This document shows, one piece after another, positions 1-10,082 of a stretch of 64,000 bases of DNA. The notes beneath the pieces were generated by a model. That model was not told the origin of the DNA. It ran no database searches and saw only the letters and a list, made by a program, of their open reading frames with translations. Within the stretch, counting starts at the first letter, position 1; every line of letters starts with the position of its first letter. Source of the DNA: Herbaspirillum sp. (GTDB taxonomy: Bacteria > Pseudomonadota > Gammaproteobacteria > Burkholderiales > Burkholderiaceae_D); contig JAQGLY010000016.1 in the NCBI GenBank assembly GCA_028292625.1, positions 23,702 through 87,701 on the forward strand. The letters are read 5' to 3'. Made by a program: the position numbers and the translations under genes.

Positions 1-16
1 CGGCAATCGATTGCCG
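1..16. repeat. 16-bp perfect palindrome at the left window edge
   Basis: CGGCAATCGATTGCCG reads identically on both strands. It lies 8 bp beyond the stop codon of the minus-strand FAD protein gene. It may be part of a terminator or operator that continues outside the window. Function is unknown and the neighbouring context is missing. Confidence 0.35.
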
Positions 17-23
17 CCTATCG

Positions 24-1634
24 CTACGCCAGCATACTCAGCGCCACCGCCTCGGCCACTTTGATGCCGTCGATCGACGCCGACATAATCCCGCCAGCAT
101 AGCCGGCGCCCTCGCCCGCCGGAAACAGTCCCTTGGTATTCATGCTCTGCAAGGTGTCGTCGTGCCGGCGGATCCTGACCGGCGACGAAGTGCGCGTTTC
201 AACCCCGGTCAGCACCGCATCGTGCATGGCGAAACCGCGCAACTGCTTATCGAACACCGGCAGCGCTTCGCGCACCGCCGCGATCGCATAATCCGGCAAG
301 ACCGAATCCAGGCTGCCCAGCCGCACCCCCGGCTTGTACGACGGCTCGACCGCACCCAGCGCCGTCGATGGCCGTCCGGCCAGGAAATCGCCGACCAGCT
401 GTGCCGGCGCATCGTAATTGGCGCCGCCCAATTCATAGGCACGCGTCTCCCATTGCTGCTGAAACGCGATCCCGGCCAAAGGATGACCCGGATAATCGGC
501 CGGCGTAATGCCGACCACAATGACGCTGTTGGCGTTGCGCTCGTTGCGCGAATATTGGCTCATCCCGTTGGTCACCACCCGGCCCGGCTCCGACGCCGCC
601 GCCACCACGGTGCCGCCCGGGCACATGCAGAAGCTGTAGACCGCGCGCCCGTTTTCGCAGTGATGCACCAGCTTGTAATCGGCCGCGCCCAGAATCGGAT
701 GGCCTGCGCTGGGCCCGAAACGGCAGCGATCGATCAGGGATTGCGGATGTTCGATCCGGAACCCGACCGAAAACGGCTTGGCCTCGATATATACGCCGCG
801 CTCGTACAGCATCTGAAACGTATCGCGCGCGCTGTGCCCGATCGCCAGCACCACATGATCGGCCGCAATATATTCGCCGCCGGCCAGGATCACGCCTTGC
901 ACCCGGCCGTCGGCGATATCGATATCGTCGACCTTGTGCTGAAAACGAAACTCGCCGCCCAGCGCTTCGATCTGCTCGCGCATCAGCTCGACCATCTTGA
1001 CCAGCCGGAAGGTGCCGATATGCGGTTTGCTGACGTACAGAATTTCCTCCGGCGCATCGGCCTTGACGAATTCGGTCAGCACCTTGCGTCCGTAATGCTT
1101 GGGATCTTTCACCTGGCTATACAATTTGCCGTCGGAAAACGTCCCCGCGCCGCCTTCGCCGAACTGTACGTTCGATTCCGGCTCCAGCTTGCGCTTGCGC
1201 CACAAGCCCCAGGTATCCTTGGTGCGTTCGCGCACTGCCTTGCCGCGCTCCAGGACAATCGGCCGGAAACCCATCTGCGCCAGAATCAGGGCGGCGAAAA
1301 TGCCGCATGGCCCGGTGCCGATCACGACCGGCCGCCTGGTCAGCGATGCCGGCGCCCGGGCGACGAATTTATACTCGGTATCCGGCGTCGGCATCACCGC
1401 GCGGTTGCCTTGCAGACTGCGCAGCAGCGCCGCCTCATCGCGCACCTCGACGTCGACCGAATAGGTCAGCACGATCGCCGATTTCTTGCGCGCATCGTAA
1501 CTGCGACGAAAAATCGTAAAACCCAGCAAATCGTCGGCGGCAATCGCCAGCCGCGCCAAAATCGCGTCGCTCAGCGCCGATTCCGGATGATTCAAAGGGA
1601 GATTTATTTCGTTCAATCGCAACATGCGCTTCAT
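24..1634 (-). CDS. COG2509-type FAD-dependent dehydrogenase
   Basis: The 536-residue product is a soluble flavoprotein of the uncharacterised FAD-dependent dehydrogenase family COG2509. A dinucleotide-binding glycine motif (GTGPCG, about residues 106-111) follows a roughly 100-residue N-terminal domain typical of this family. Further family signatures are the conserved QFGEGGAGTFSDGKL stretch near residue 160 and a C-terminal FPAGEGAGYAGG stretch that closes the FAD site. Length is normal. A second in-frame ATG three codons downstream is also possible. The physiological substrate is not known. The gene runs in the same direction as the mnmC-like gene upstream of it (about 45 bp apart), so they may be co-transcribed. 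Confidence 0.85.
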   Translation of the reverse strand: MKRMLRLNEINLPLNHPESALSDAILARLAIAADDLLGFTIFRRSYDARKKSAIVLTYSVDVEVRDEAALLRSLQGNRAVMPTPDTEYKFVARAPASLTRRPVVIGTGPCGIFAALILAQMGFRPIVLERGKAVRERTKDTWGLWRKRKLEPESNVQFGEGGAGTFSDGKLYSQVKDPKHYGRKVLTEFVKADAPEEILYVSKPHIGTFRLVKMVELMREQIEALGGEFRFQHKVDDIDIADGRVQGVILAGGEYIAADHVVLAIGHSARDTFQMLYERGVYIEAKPFSVGFRIEHPQSLIDRCRFGPSAGHPILGAADYKLVHHCENGRAVYSFCMCPGGTVVAAASEPGRVVTNGMSQYSRNERNANSVIVVGITPADYPGHPLAGIAFQQQWETRAYELGGANYDAPAQLVGDFLAGRPSTALGAVEPSYKPGVRLGSLDSVLPDYAIAAVREALPVFDKQLRGFAMHDAVLTGVETRTSSPVRIRRHDDTLQSMNTKGLFPAGEGAGYAGGIMSASIDGIKVAEAVALSMLA

Positions 1635-1678
1635 CCGCTGGGTCTGAAAAATCGATGCCGTCGATCGTCGGCAGGGCG

Positions 1679-3637
1679 CTATTCTACTCTAGGGCGTGTC
1701 GGCGGTTGCGACTGCCGGCGCTGCGTCAACGCAAAACGCGCCGGATCCAGCATGGCGACCAGATCGCGCGGCAATGGCAGCGGTTCGCCGTCGAGTTGCG
1801 CCGCCAGCAACTCGGCCGCCAGCGGCGACCAGATCAGGCCGCGAGATCCGTATCCAAGCAAGCCGTACAGCCCCGGCAAGCGCGGCATGTCCCGCAAGCG
1901 CGTATCGCCGCTGCCGGCCAAACGCTGCGGATCGGGCAAGGCTCCCACCAGCGGCAGACGATCCGCCGACACGCAGCGAAAGCCCACCCGGCCGTCCAGC
2001 TTTTCGACATTCTCCTGCGCCAGCCGGCCGGGCAACATTCGTTGCAAATGCCGAAGGTTTTCCCGATGACTATCCAGGCGCAATGCCGGATCCGGGTCGG
2101 TGTCGTAGGTCGCGCCCAGGCTGGCGATACCGCCGGCGGCCGGCGTCAAATAGGCATCGCCGCACACCACGAAAGGCGGATCCGCCGATCGCGCGGGCAA
2201 ATGCGTGACCTGTCCCCGAATCGCGCTCAACGGCAGGTGAGCCGCTTGCGCCAGCTGCTTGGCCTGTACCCCGTTCGCCAAAATCACCACCGGCGCCCGC
2301 GCAATCGGCGCGCCGTCGGCATCCAGCGCATCCCAACATGCATGCGCGGCGTCGTAAATCAGCGTCGCCGCCTGACGCAGGTAAATCGCCTGCAAGCGAT
2401 CGCCGCAGGCATCCAGCATCGCCCGGCAGACCGCGGCCGGCTGCAGCCATCCGGCCGCCGGAAACCACCAGCCGCCCGCCACCGGCTGCCGTAACGCCGC
2501 TTTGGCTTCGGAGCTCTCCATTCGCCGCGCGAAATCCGGCGGATAGCTCCACGGCAAACGCATAGCGGCGGCTCCCTGCGCCGCATCGCTGCGCGCCAGT
2601 TGCAGCACGCCGCAAGCCTGCCCCGGCAAACCGCGGCCGACGCCGCCAAGACCGTCCCAGACGTGCAGCGCAAATAGATAGGCGGCGCGCGTCAGACGCG
2701 ACAAGGGGTTGTCGTCCTGCGACAGCACCGGCATGAAAATACCGGCGGCATTGCCGGATGCCTGCCGAGCGGGACCGTCGTACTGTTCGATCAATGTGCA
2801 ACGCCAGCCGCGCGCACCGAGCCTGTGGCAAGCCGAAGCGCCGGCCAGGCCGGCGCCGATCACGATCGCATGTTTTTCAGGAACAGGGCGGCGCTCGGGC
2901 GCAAGTCCGGTCTGCGTGCGACGCGGCGCGAATCGCATCGACAATGCATCGGGGGCTCTCGCGCATTCGATAAAGCCGGCCCGCCCGAAATCCGCGGACA
3001 CGGCGTCGGCGACCCCCGGGGCGGACAGCGGCATGGCCAGCGTCAGGTGCGCATCCGCCGCCGCCAATCGCGGCAGCCATCGCATCATCGTTGGCGTTAC
3101 ATCGGCCGCTCGACAATAGGCATCGTCGAACGCCAAAGACAATTGCGGCAAACTCGCCGCCGGCGGCGCACCCGTCGCCAACGTCAGCACCAGCCGGCCG
3201 CCGGCCAACGACATCCGATGAAAACCCGGTACGGCGGGCGGCCAGCATCCGCGCAACTGCTCAATGAACGCATCTGAATCGCCAAGCCCCGCACTCCGCA
3301 TTTGTGAAACGGCGTGCTCCAGAACGCCTGCATCCGGCAACCCTTCGATTACGGCGACATAATGCAAACGCTCGGGCGCAGCGGGATCGCGCAACAACGC
3401 CGCAGCCGTCAGCAACAAGCGGACGCCGTCGAAATCCAGATCCAGCAAAGTAAAAGACGACCGGCCCAGCCAGCGGCTTGGCAACGCAGCCAGGGCGCTT
3501 CCTGCGAAGATCGTCGCATCCATCGACATAGGCTCTACGAAATTCTTAAAGAAAAGCGGATCGTATCGCATGTGCTCGGCTACCGCACCATCCGACCATC
3601 CGCCAGCCTGACCGCCGCTTCTCCGCCACACCCGCAT
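1679..3637 (-). CDS. mnmC: MnmC-type tRNA wobble-uridine modification protein with divergent methyltransferase half
   Basis: The 652-residue product matches the bifunctional MnmC architecture. The N-terminal half should be the SAM-dependent methyltransferase, and the C-terminal half the FAD oxidase that removes the carboxymethyl group from cmnm5s2U34 of tRNA. The FAD half is convincing: GAGLAGASA near 261-269, an ASGNAAGIFMP stretch near 293, ANG near the middle, and a C-terminal LGYGSRGL close to the end. In the N-terminal half the family SAM motif GFGxGLNFL is replaced by LDFDGVRLLL (about 66-75). The DGFAP catalytic stretch is also absent, with FDDAY near 169. The methyltransferase may therefore be inactive. 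The start is uncertain; an ATG at about residue 23 is an alternative, and neither has a clear ribosome site. Confidence 0.8.
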   Translation of the reverse strand: MRVWRRSGGQAGGWSDGAVAEHMRYDPLFFKNFVEPMSMDATIFAGSALAALPSRWLGRSSFTLLDLDFDGVRLLLTAAALLRDPAAPERLHYVAVIEGLPDAGVLEHAVSQMRSAGLGDSDAFIEQLRGCWPPAVPGFHRMSLAGGRLVLTLATGAPPAASLPQLSLAFDDAYCRAADVTPTMMRWLPRLAAADAHLTLAMPLSAPGVADAVSADFGRAGFIECARAPDALSMRFAPRRTQTGLAPERRPVPEKHAIVIGAGLAGASACHRLGARGWRCTLIEQYDGPARQASGNAAGIFMPVLSQDDNPLSRLTRAAYLFALHVWDGLGGVGRGLPGQACGVLQLARSDAAQGAAAMRLPWSYPPDFARRMESSEAKAALRQPVAGGWWFPAAGWLQPAAVCRAMLDACGDRLQAIYLRQAATLIYDAAHACWDALDADGAPIARAPVVILANGVQAKQLAQAAHLPLSAIRGQVTHLPARSADPPFVVCGDAYLTPAAGGIASLGATYDTDPDPALRLDSHRENLRHLQRMLPGRLAQENVEKLDGRVGFRCVSADRLPLVGALPDPQRLAGSGDTRLRDMPRLPGLYGLLGYGSRGLIWSPLAAELLAAQLDGEPLPLPRDLVAMLDPARFALTQRRQSQPPTRPRVE

Positions 3638-3671
3638 TTGCTTCTTGCACGACTAAACCATTTTCGCTATT

Positions 3672-3691
3672 ATCATTAGCCTGGAAATGAT
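3672..3691. promoter_or_regulatory. Candidate MarR operator palindrome
   Basis: ATCATT and AATGAT form 6-bp inverted arms separated by 8 bp, a spacing and AT-richness usual for MarR-family autoregulatory operators. The palindrome covers the annotated ATG of the marR gene, so translation may really begin at the ATG at 3705. Function is inferred from position only. Confidence 0.4.
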
Positions 3692-4139
3692 TAGGCAGCT
3701 ATCAATGTCGGATATAGACGAACGTTTTTCGATGGCGTTGCATACGTCGGCGCGCATCTGGCGGCTGGCGCTGGACCGGCGCATGAAGGATCTGGGCATC
3801 AGCCAGGCCGGCTGGATGACCATTGCGCTGGTGGCCAAGACCAAAAATCCGCTGTCCCAGATCGAGCTGGCCAATGAGCTGGGCATCGAAGGACCAAGCA
3901 TGGTCGCGATGCTGGACCGGCTGATGAAGGCCGATCTGATCGCGCGCGAAGCCTCGCCCACCGACCGCCGCATCAAGCTGGTGGTGCTGACCGAGGCCGG
4001 CGCGGCGTTGTATAAGGAAGTCAAAATCAAGGCGACCGCTTTCCGCAAGGAATTGCTCAAGGACATCGACCCCGACCAGTTGCGCGCGGCGACCGACCTG
4101 CTGGAACGATTGCAGAAGATGCTGGAGAGCGACGCATGA
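3687..4139 (+). CDS. MarR-family transcriptional regulator of the efflux operon
   Basis: The 150-residue product is a winged-helix MarR/SlyA-type repressor. The recognition-helix region reads SQIELANELGIEGPSMVAMLDRL, followed by the wing motif ASPTDRRIKLVVLTEAG, which carries the DxR signature of the family. It is the first gene of a four-gene efflux operon. Its stop overlaps the start of the transporter gene by four bases (ATGA). By analogy with EmrR it probably represses its own operon and is released by small phenolic or hydrophobic ligands. A second ATG at 3705 gives a protein 6 residues shorter and would leave the palindrome at 3672-3691 free as an operator. Confidence 0.88.
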   Translation: MIRQLSMSDIDERFSMALHTSARIWRLALDRRMKDLGISQAGWMTIALVAKTKNPLSQIELANELGIEGPSMVAMLDRLMKADLIAREASPTDRRIKLVVLTEAGAALYKEVKIKATAFRKELLKDIDPDQLRAATDLLERLQKMLESDA

Positions 4140-5707
4140 GCGACGCCGTTTCATCCGCCGCCGGCGACGCGAAACCGCCAGTGCAGGCATTGAACCGCCC
4201 CATGATCACGTTGGCGATCATGCTGGCCACCATCATGCAGACGCTCGACAGCACCATCGCCAACGTCGCATTGCCGCACATGCAGGGCAGCCTGTCGGCC
4301 TCGCAGGATCAGATCACATGGGTGCTGACTTCGTATATCGTGGCTGCCGCGATCGCCACGCCGCTCAGCGGCTGGTTATGCGACCGGTACAGCGTGCGCA
4401 ATGTGTTCCTGACCTCCATCTTGGGTTTTACCGTCGCCTCCGCACTGTGCGGCATGTCGACGTCGCTGACCGCCATCGTCGCCGCGCGCCTGCTGCAGGG
4501 CGTCTTCGGCGCCGCGCTGGTGCCGCTGTCGCAAGCGGTTTTGCTCGACATCAACCCGCGCGAAAAACAGGGCTCGGCAATGGCGATCTGGGGCATGGGC
4601 GTGATGGTCGGCCCGATTCTCGGCCCTACGCTGGGCGGCTGGCTGACCGACAGCTATAACTGGCGCTGGGTGTTCTTCATCAATCTGCCGATCGGCGCGA
4701 TTGCGTTTTACGGCGTCCTGACCTACATCCGTAATGTGCCCGGCGCGCGCAAGATCCGTTTCGACATGTTCGGTTTCGGCACCTTGAGCCTGGCCATCGG
4801 CGCATTGCAATTGCTGCTCGACAGGGGCTCGCAAAACGACTGGTTCGGTTCCACCGAAACCTGGGTCGAGGCCATCGTATTCGGGTTCAGCTTTGCGTAT
4901 TTCATCGCGCATACGGCGTTTTCGCCGGCCGGCCGATCGTTTTTCAATTACCGGTTGCTGAAGAACCGCAATTATTTTTCCGGCCTCATGTTCATTTTCA
5001 TCGTCGGCGCGGTGTTGTACGCCACCCGCGCGCTGACGCCGCCGATGCTGCAGAACCTGATGGACTATCCGGTCGCGACCACCGGCCTGGTGACCGCGCC
5101 CAGCGGGGTCGGCACCATGATTGCGATGCTCATCGCCGGCCGTCTGGTGGGCAAGGTCGATGTGCGCCTGATGCTGCTGAGCGGCTTTTCGATCGCCGCC
5201 TTTTCCTTATGGCAGATGAGCCGCTACACGCTGGTGCTGGGCGTGCCGGACATCGTCTGGCCAGGCTTGATCCAGGGCGTCGGCCTGGGCCTGATCTTCG
5301 TTCCGCTGAGCGCCGCCACCTTCGCCACGCTGGCGCCGGAAATGCGCGCCGAGGGCACCGCCATTTTCAGCCTGGTGCGCAATATCGGCAGCAGTATCGG
5401 CATCTCGCTGGTGCAGACGCTGCTGGTGCGCAATACGCAAATTTCCCATTCGTCGATCGTGAACCTGATCAACAACGCCAACCCCGCGCTGCAGGATGCG
5501 GCGGTGCGTTCGGCCTTCAATCTGGATTTGAACAGCGGCGCCGCCGTACTGAACAATGAGATCACCCGACAGGCATCGATGATTGCGTATGTCGACGACT
5601 TCTGGCTGATGCTGATCCTGACGCTGGCGGTGATCCCGTTGCTGCTGTTGATGAGTTCGCCGGGGAAAGGGAAAAAGATGGAGGTCGATCATGCAGCGAT
5701 GGAATAA
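4136..5707 (+). CDS. emrB: EmrB-like DHA2-family drug:proton antiporter (MFS)
   Basis: The 523-residue inner-membrane protein has the 14-segment layout of DHA2 multidrug antiporters. Motif D1-like LDSTIANVALP lies in the first membrane segment, WVLTSYIVAAAIATPLSGWLCDRYS carries motif A, and GPILGPTLGGW is the antiporter motif C. It should use the proton gradient to push drugs through the EmrA-like adaptor and the outer-membrane factor encoded just downstream. It overlaps marR by four bases. The 3' end runs past the earliest possible start of the next gene, but that gene's lipoprotein signal places its true start at 5763. Confidence 0.92.
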   Translation: MSDAVSSAAGDAKPPVQALNRPMITLAIMLATIMQTLDSTIANVALPHMQGSLSASQDQITWVLTSYIVAAAIATPLSGWLCDRYSVRNVFLTSILGFTVASALCGMSTSLTAIVAARLLQGVFGAALVPLSQAVLLDINPREKQGSAMAIWGMGVMVGPILGPTLGGWLTDSYNWRWVFFINLPIGAIAFYGVLTYIRNVPGARKIRFDMFGFGTLSLAIGALQLLLDRGSQNDWFGSTETWVEAIVFGFSFAYFIAHTAFSPAGRSFFNYRLLKNRNYFSGLMFIFIVGAVLYATRALTPPMLQNLMDYPVATTGLVTAPSGVGTMIAMLIAGRLVGKVDVRLMLLSGFSIAAFSLWQMSRYTLVLGVPDIVWPGLIQGVGLGLIFVPLSAATFATLAPEMRAEGTAIFSLVRNIGSSIGISLVQTLLVRNTQISHSSIVNLINNANPALQDAAVRSAFNLDLNSGAAVLNNEITRQASMIAYVDDFWLMLILTLAVIPLLLLMSSPGKGKKMEVDHAAME

Positions 5708-5762
5708 GGCCCGTTCCCGCTTTACCCGCGCCAACCGTTCTGAAACCTTATTAGAAATACCT

Positions 5763-7268
5763 ATGGCCCATTCCCGTTTTCAACATTCTCCGCTGTGCGC
5801 CGTGTGCGCCGGCCTGCTGGTCGCCGCTCTGGTCGCCGGACTGGCCGGTTGCGCGCCGATGCCGCCGGAACAGCAGGCGCTGCCGCAACGCGATCTGGCC
5901 GGCGCCCAATTGGCCAAATCGATCCGCCTGGCGCGCGACGGCTGGCCCGACGCGCAATGGTGGACCGCCTATGGCGATCCGCAACTCAATGCGCTGATGA
6001 CGCAGGCCTTGCGCGACGCGCCGACGCTGCAAACCGCCGCTACCCGCCTGGGCGCGGCACACTCGGCGCTGCAGGAGCAAAGAGCGGTGCAAGGTCTCAG
6101 CGTAGACCTGGACGCCAGCGCCAACCGCCAGCGCTATTCGGGCACCGGCCTGTTTCCGGCGCCGATCGGCGGCAGCATCTACAACGAAGCGACGCTGCAA
6201 CTAAAGGCGCAATACGACTTCGACTGGTGGGGGCTGCATCGCGCGCAAATTGCCGCGGCGGTGGGCGAAGTCAATGCGCGGCAAGCCGAATATGCGCAGG
6301 CCGAGCGCACGCTGAGCGGGGCGGTCGCGCAAAGCTATTTCGCGCTGCAAGCGGATTGGGCCAGCCTGGACAATCTGCGGCGGCAGGTCGAGACGCGGCA
6401 GGCCTTACTCAACGACAGCCAGCGCCGCGTCGCGCAAGGGCTGGCGGCGATCGATCTGCAACGCCGCGCCGAAGTGGAGCTGGCGGAAGCCGAGCGGCAA
6501 AGCGCCGCCACCGAAGCGCAAGCCGGGCGCGAACGGGAAGCGCTGCGCGCACTGCTCGGCGCTGACGCCAATGCGCTGGCCGATCTGAAACCGCGTCCGC
6601 TGCCGCCCGCGCCCGCCGCATTGCCGTCGTCGCTGGGCATCGAATTGCTGGCGCGCCGACCCGATCTGCAAGCCGCGCGCTGGCGCGTGCAGGCGTCGCT
6701 GAGCCGGATCGATGCGGCGCAAGCGGCGTTCTATCCGTCGATCAACCTGACCGCGGTATTCGGCCAGGACAGCCTGTCGTTCCGCAATTTAATGGATGCC
6801 GGCAGCCGCACGTTTTTCATCGGCCCGGCGCTGAGTTTGCCGATCTTCGACAGCGGCCGTCTGCAGGCGCGTCTGGGCAGCGAACGCAACGCGCGCGATG
6901 CGATGATCGCCGAATACAACCAGACGGTGGTCGACGCTGTGCGTGAAGTAGCGCAGGAAGGCGTCAGTTTGCAGGGGCTGGAGCGCCAACAGGCGCAGCA
7001 GACGCTGGCGGAACAGGCCGACAGCCGGATGCTCGACGGCGCGCGACGCAAATTCCACGCGGGACTGGCTGCGCGCGACGAAGTCCTCGATGCGCAGATG
7101 GCGCTGTTGCAGCAACAGGCGCTGTCGCTGCAGCTGCAAGGCCGGCAACTGGATACCGATGTGGCGCTCATCAAGGCGCTGGGCGGCGGATATCGCCATG
7201 CGCCGGAAACGTCGCCGGCGGCTCCCGCGGACCATGCGCAGACGCCGGCTGCATCGGGCGCATCCTGA
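5763..7268 (+). CDS. NodT-family outer-membrane efflux lipoprotein
   Basis: The 501-residue product is the outer-membrane channel (OEP/TolC-like, NodT family) of the Emr-type pump. I chose the ATG at 5763 because it gives a clean signal sequence ending in the lipobox LAGC at about residues 26-29, whereas the open frame begins 72 bp earlier inside the transporter gene. Typical features are the WWTAYGDPQLNALM stretch after the lipid anchor, two internally repeated coiled-coil halves, and RRPDLQAARWRVQAS before the second half. It would form a trimeric channel-tunnel across the outer membrane. It lies between the transporter and adaptor genes. Confidence 0.9.
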   Translation: MAHSRFQHSPLCAVCAGLLVAALVAGLAGCAPMPPEQQALPQRDLAGAQLAKSIRLARDGWPDAQWWTAYGDPQLNALMTQALRDAPTLQTAATRLGAAHSALQEQRAVQGLSVDLDASANRQRYSGTGLFPAPIGGSIYNEATLQLKAQYDFDWWGLHRAQIAAAVGEVNARQAEYAQAERTLSGAVAQSYFALQADWASLDNLRRQVETRQALLNDSQRRVAQGLAAIDLQRRAEVELAEAERQSAATEAQAGREREALRALLGADANALADLKPRPLPPAPAALPSSLGIELLARRPDLQAARWRVQASLSRIDAAQAAFYPSINLTAVFGQDSLSFRNLMDAGSRTFFIGPALSLPIFDSGRLQARLGSERNARDAMIAEYNQTVVDAVREVAQEGVSLQGLERQQAQQTLAEQADSRMLDGARRKFHAGLAARDEVLDAQMALLQQQALSLQLQGRQLDTDVALIKALGGGYRHAPETSPAAPADHAQTPAASGAS

Positions 7269-7341
7269 TTTCCACCGCCGACGCATTCGCATTCATCTTA
7301 TTGAGCAGCACCCACTTTTAGCCATCTTTCGAATAGCCATC

Positions 7342-8499
7342 ATGACCACCGACACTCAAGCCCCCGTCCAGCGCAACAAACGCAAGTTGGCTCTGCTGGG
7401 CATTACGCTCCTGTTCGTCATCGGCGCGATTGCCTATATCGCGTACTACATTCTCGTCGGATCGCAGCGGGAAGAAACCGACAATGCCTATGTCGGCGGC
7501 AATCTCGTCACCCTGACTTCGCAAGTCACCGGCAACGTGCAGCAGATCCGCGCCGATGAAACGCAGCTAGTGGAAGCCGGCGCCGAAGTGGTTGCGCTCG
7601 ACCCGGTCGACGCGCAGGTGAATCTGCGTCAGGCCGAGGCGCGGCTGGGCAACATCGTGCGTCAACAACGCGAACGTTACGCCGACGTCGGCCGCTACGA
7701 TGCGATGGTGGCGCAGAGCCGGCTCGCCGTCACCCGCGCCGCCGACGACCTGGCGCGGCGTCTGCCGCTGGCGGGCGACAAACTGTTGTCCGGCGAAGAT
7801 ATCGCGCATGCCAGGCAGACCCTGGCAGACGCCAAGGCCGCCGAGGAAGTCGCGGTGAAACAGGCCGCCGCCACGCGCGCGGCCACTGCCGGCGTCGGCC
7901 TGACGGAGAACCCGGCTGTGCTGGCGGCCAAAGCCGATTTCGACCAGGCGTGGCTGGCGGCGCGCCGCAACGCGATTCTGGCGCCGGTCTCCGGCTATGT
8001 CGCCAAGCGCAGCGTGCAGGTCGGCGCACGCGTGACGCCGGGGATGAATCTGATGTCGATCGTGCCGCTGGACCAGCTCTGGATCGACGCCAATTTCAAG
8101 GAATCGGAATTGCGCAACATCCGCATCGGCCAGCCGGCGACGATCGAAGCCGATATCTACGGCGGCAAGGTGACATATCACGGGAAAGTGGTCGGGCTGT
8201 CGGCCGGCACCGGCAGCGCGTTTTCATTGCTGCCCGCACAGAATGCGAACGGCAACTGGATCAAGGTGGTGCAGCGGCTGCCGGTGCGCATCGCGCTGGA
8301 TCCGCGGGAGTTGAAGGCCAATCCGTTGCGGATCGGCTTGTCGACGCTGGTGACGGTGGATACGCACGATCGCGGCGGCCAGACGCTGGGTCTGGCGATG
8401 CCGGCCACGCCGGTCTATTCGACGCAGGCCTTGCGCCAGCCGATGCAGGAAGCGGATGCATTGGCGGATCGGATTGTGCAGGCGAACCTGGTCAAGTAG
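7342..8499 (+). CDS. emrA: EmrA-like HlyD-family periplasmic adaptor
   Basis: The 385-residue membrane-fusion protein has one N-terminal membrane anchor (about residues 18-40), then the ETDNAYVGGNLV segment diagnostic of EmrA/HlyD adaptors, a coiled-coil hairpin, and a lipoyl/barrel half with ILAPVSGYVAKRSVQVG and VTPGMNLMSIVPL. It should bridge the MFS transporter and the outer-membrane channel. The start at 7342 gives the canonical anchor; the longer open frame upstream overlaps the channel gene and looks non-coding. It is the last gene of the operon, with the terminator 17 bp after the stop. Confidence 0.9.
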   Translation: MTTDTQAPVQRNKRKLALLGITLLFVIGAIAYIAYYILVGSQREETDNAYVGGNLVTLTSQVTGNVQQIRADETQLVEAGAEVVALDPVDAQVNLRQAEARLGNIVRQQRERYADVGRYDAMVAQSRLAVTRAADDLARRLPLAGDKLLSGEDIAHARQTLADAKAAEEVAVKQAAATRAATAGVGLTENPAVLAAKADFDQAWLAARRNAILAPVSGYVAKRSVQVGARVTPGMNLMSIVPLDQLWIDANFKESELRNIRIGQPATIEADIYGGKVTYHGKVVGLSAGTGSAFSLLPAQNANGNWIKVVQRLPVRIALDPRELKANPLRIGLSTLVTVDTHDRGGQTLGLAMPATPVYSTQALRQPMQEADALADRIVQANLVK

Positions 8500-8515
8500 A
8501 CGCGCCGCTCCAAAA

Positions 8516-8553
8516 AAAAATGCCCTCCGAAAAATTTATCGGAGGGCATTTTT
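8516..8553. terminator. Strong bidirectional rho-independent terminator
   Basis: A perfect 15-bp stem (arms 8516-8530 and 8539-8553, core TGCCCTCCGA) closes an 8-nt AT-rich loop and has A and T runs on opposite sides. It sits between the end of the efflux operon (plus) and the end of trpS (minus), so it can stop both. Confidence 0.92.
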
Positions 8554-8581
8554 CATTCCAGGCAGCGCCTATCGGTCAAGC

Positions 8582-10082
<1,501 letters not shown>

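Noticed and set aside
162..2069. 635-codon open frame on the plus strand opposite the FAD and mnmC genes
   Set aside because: It is rich in Arg, His and Gln typical of antisense frames in GC-rich DNA, has no family features, and is fully covered by two well-supported minus-strand genes.
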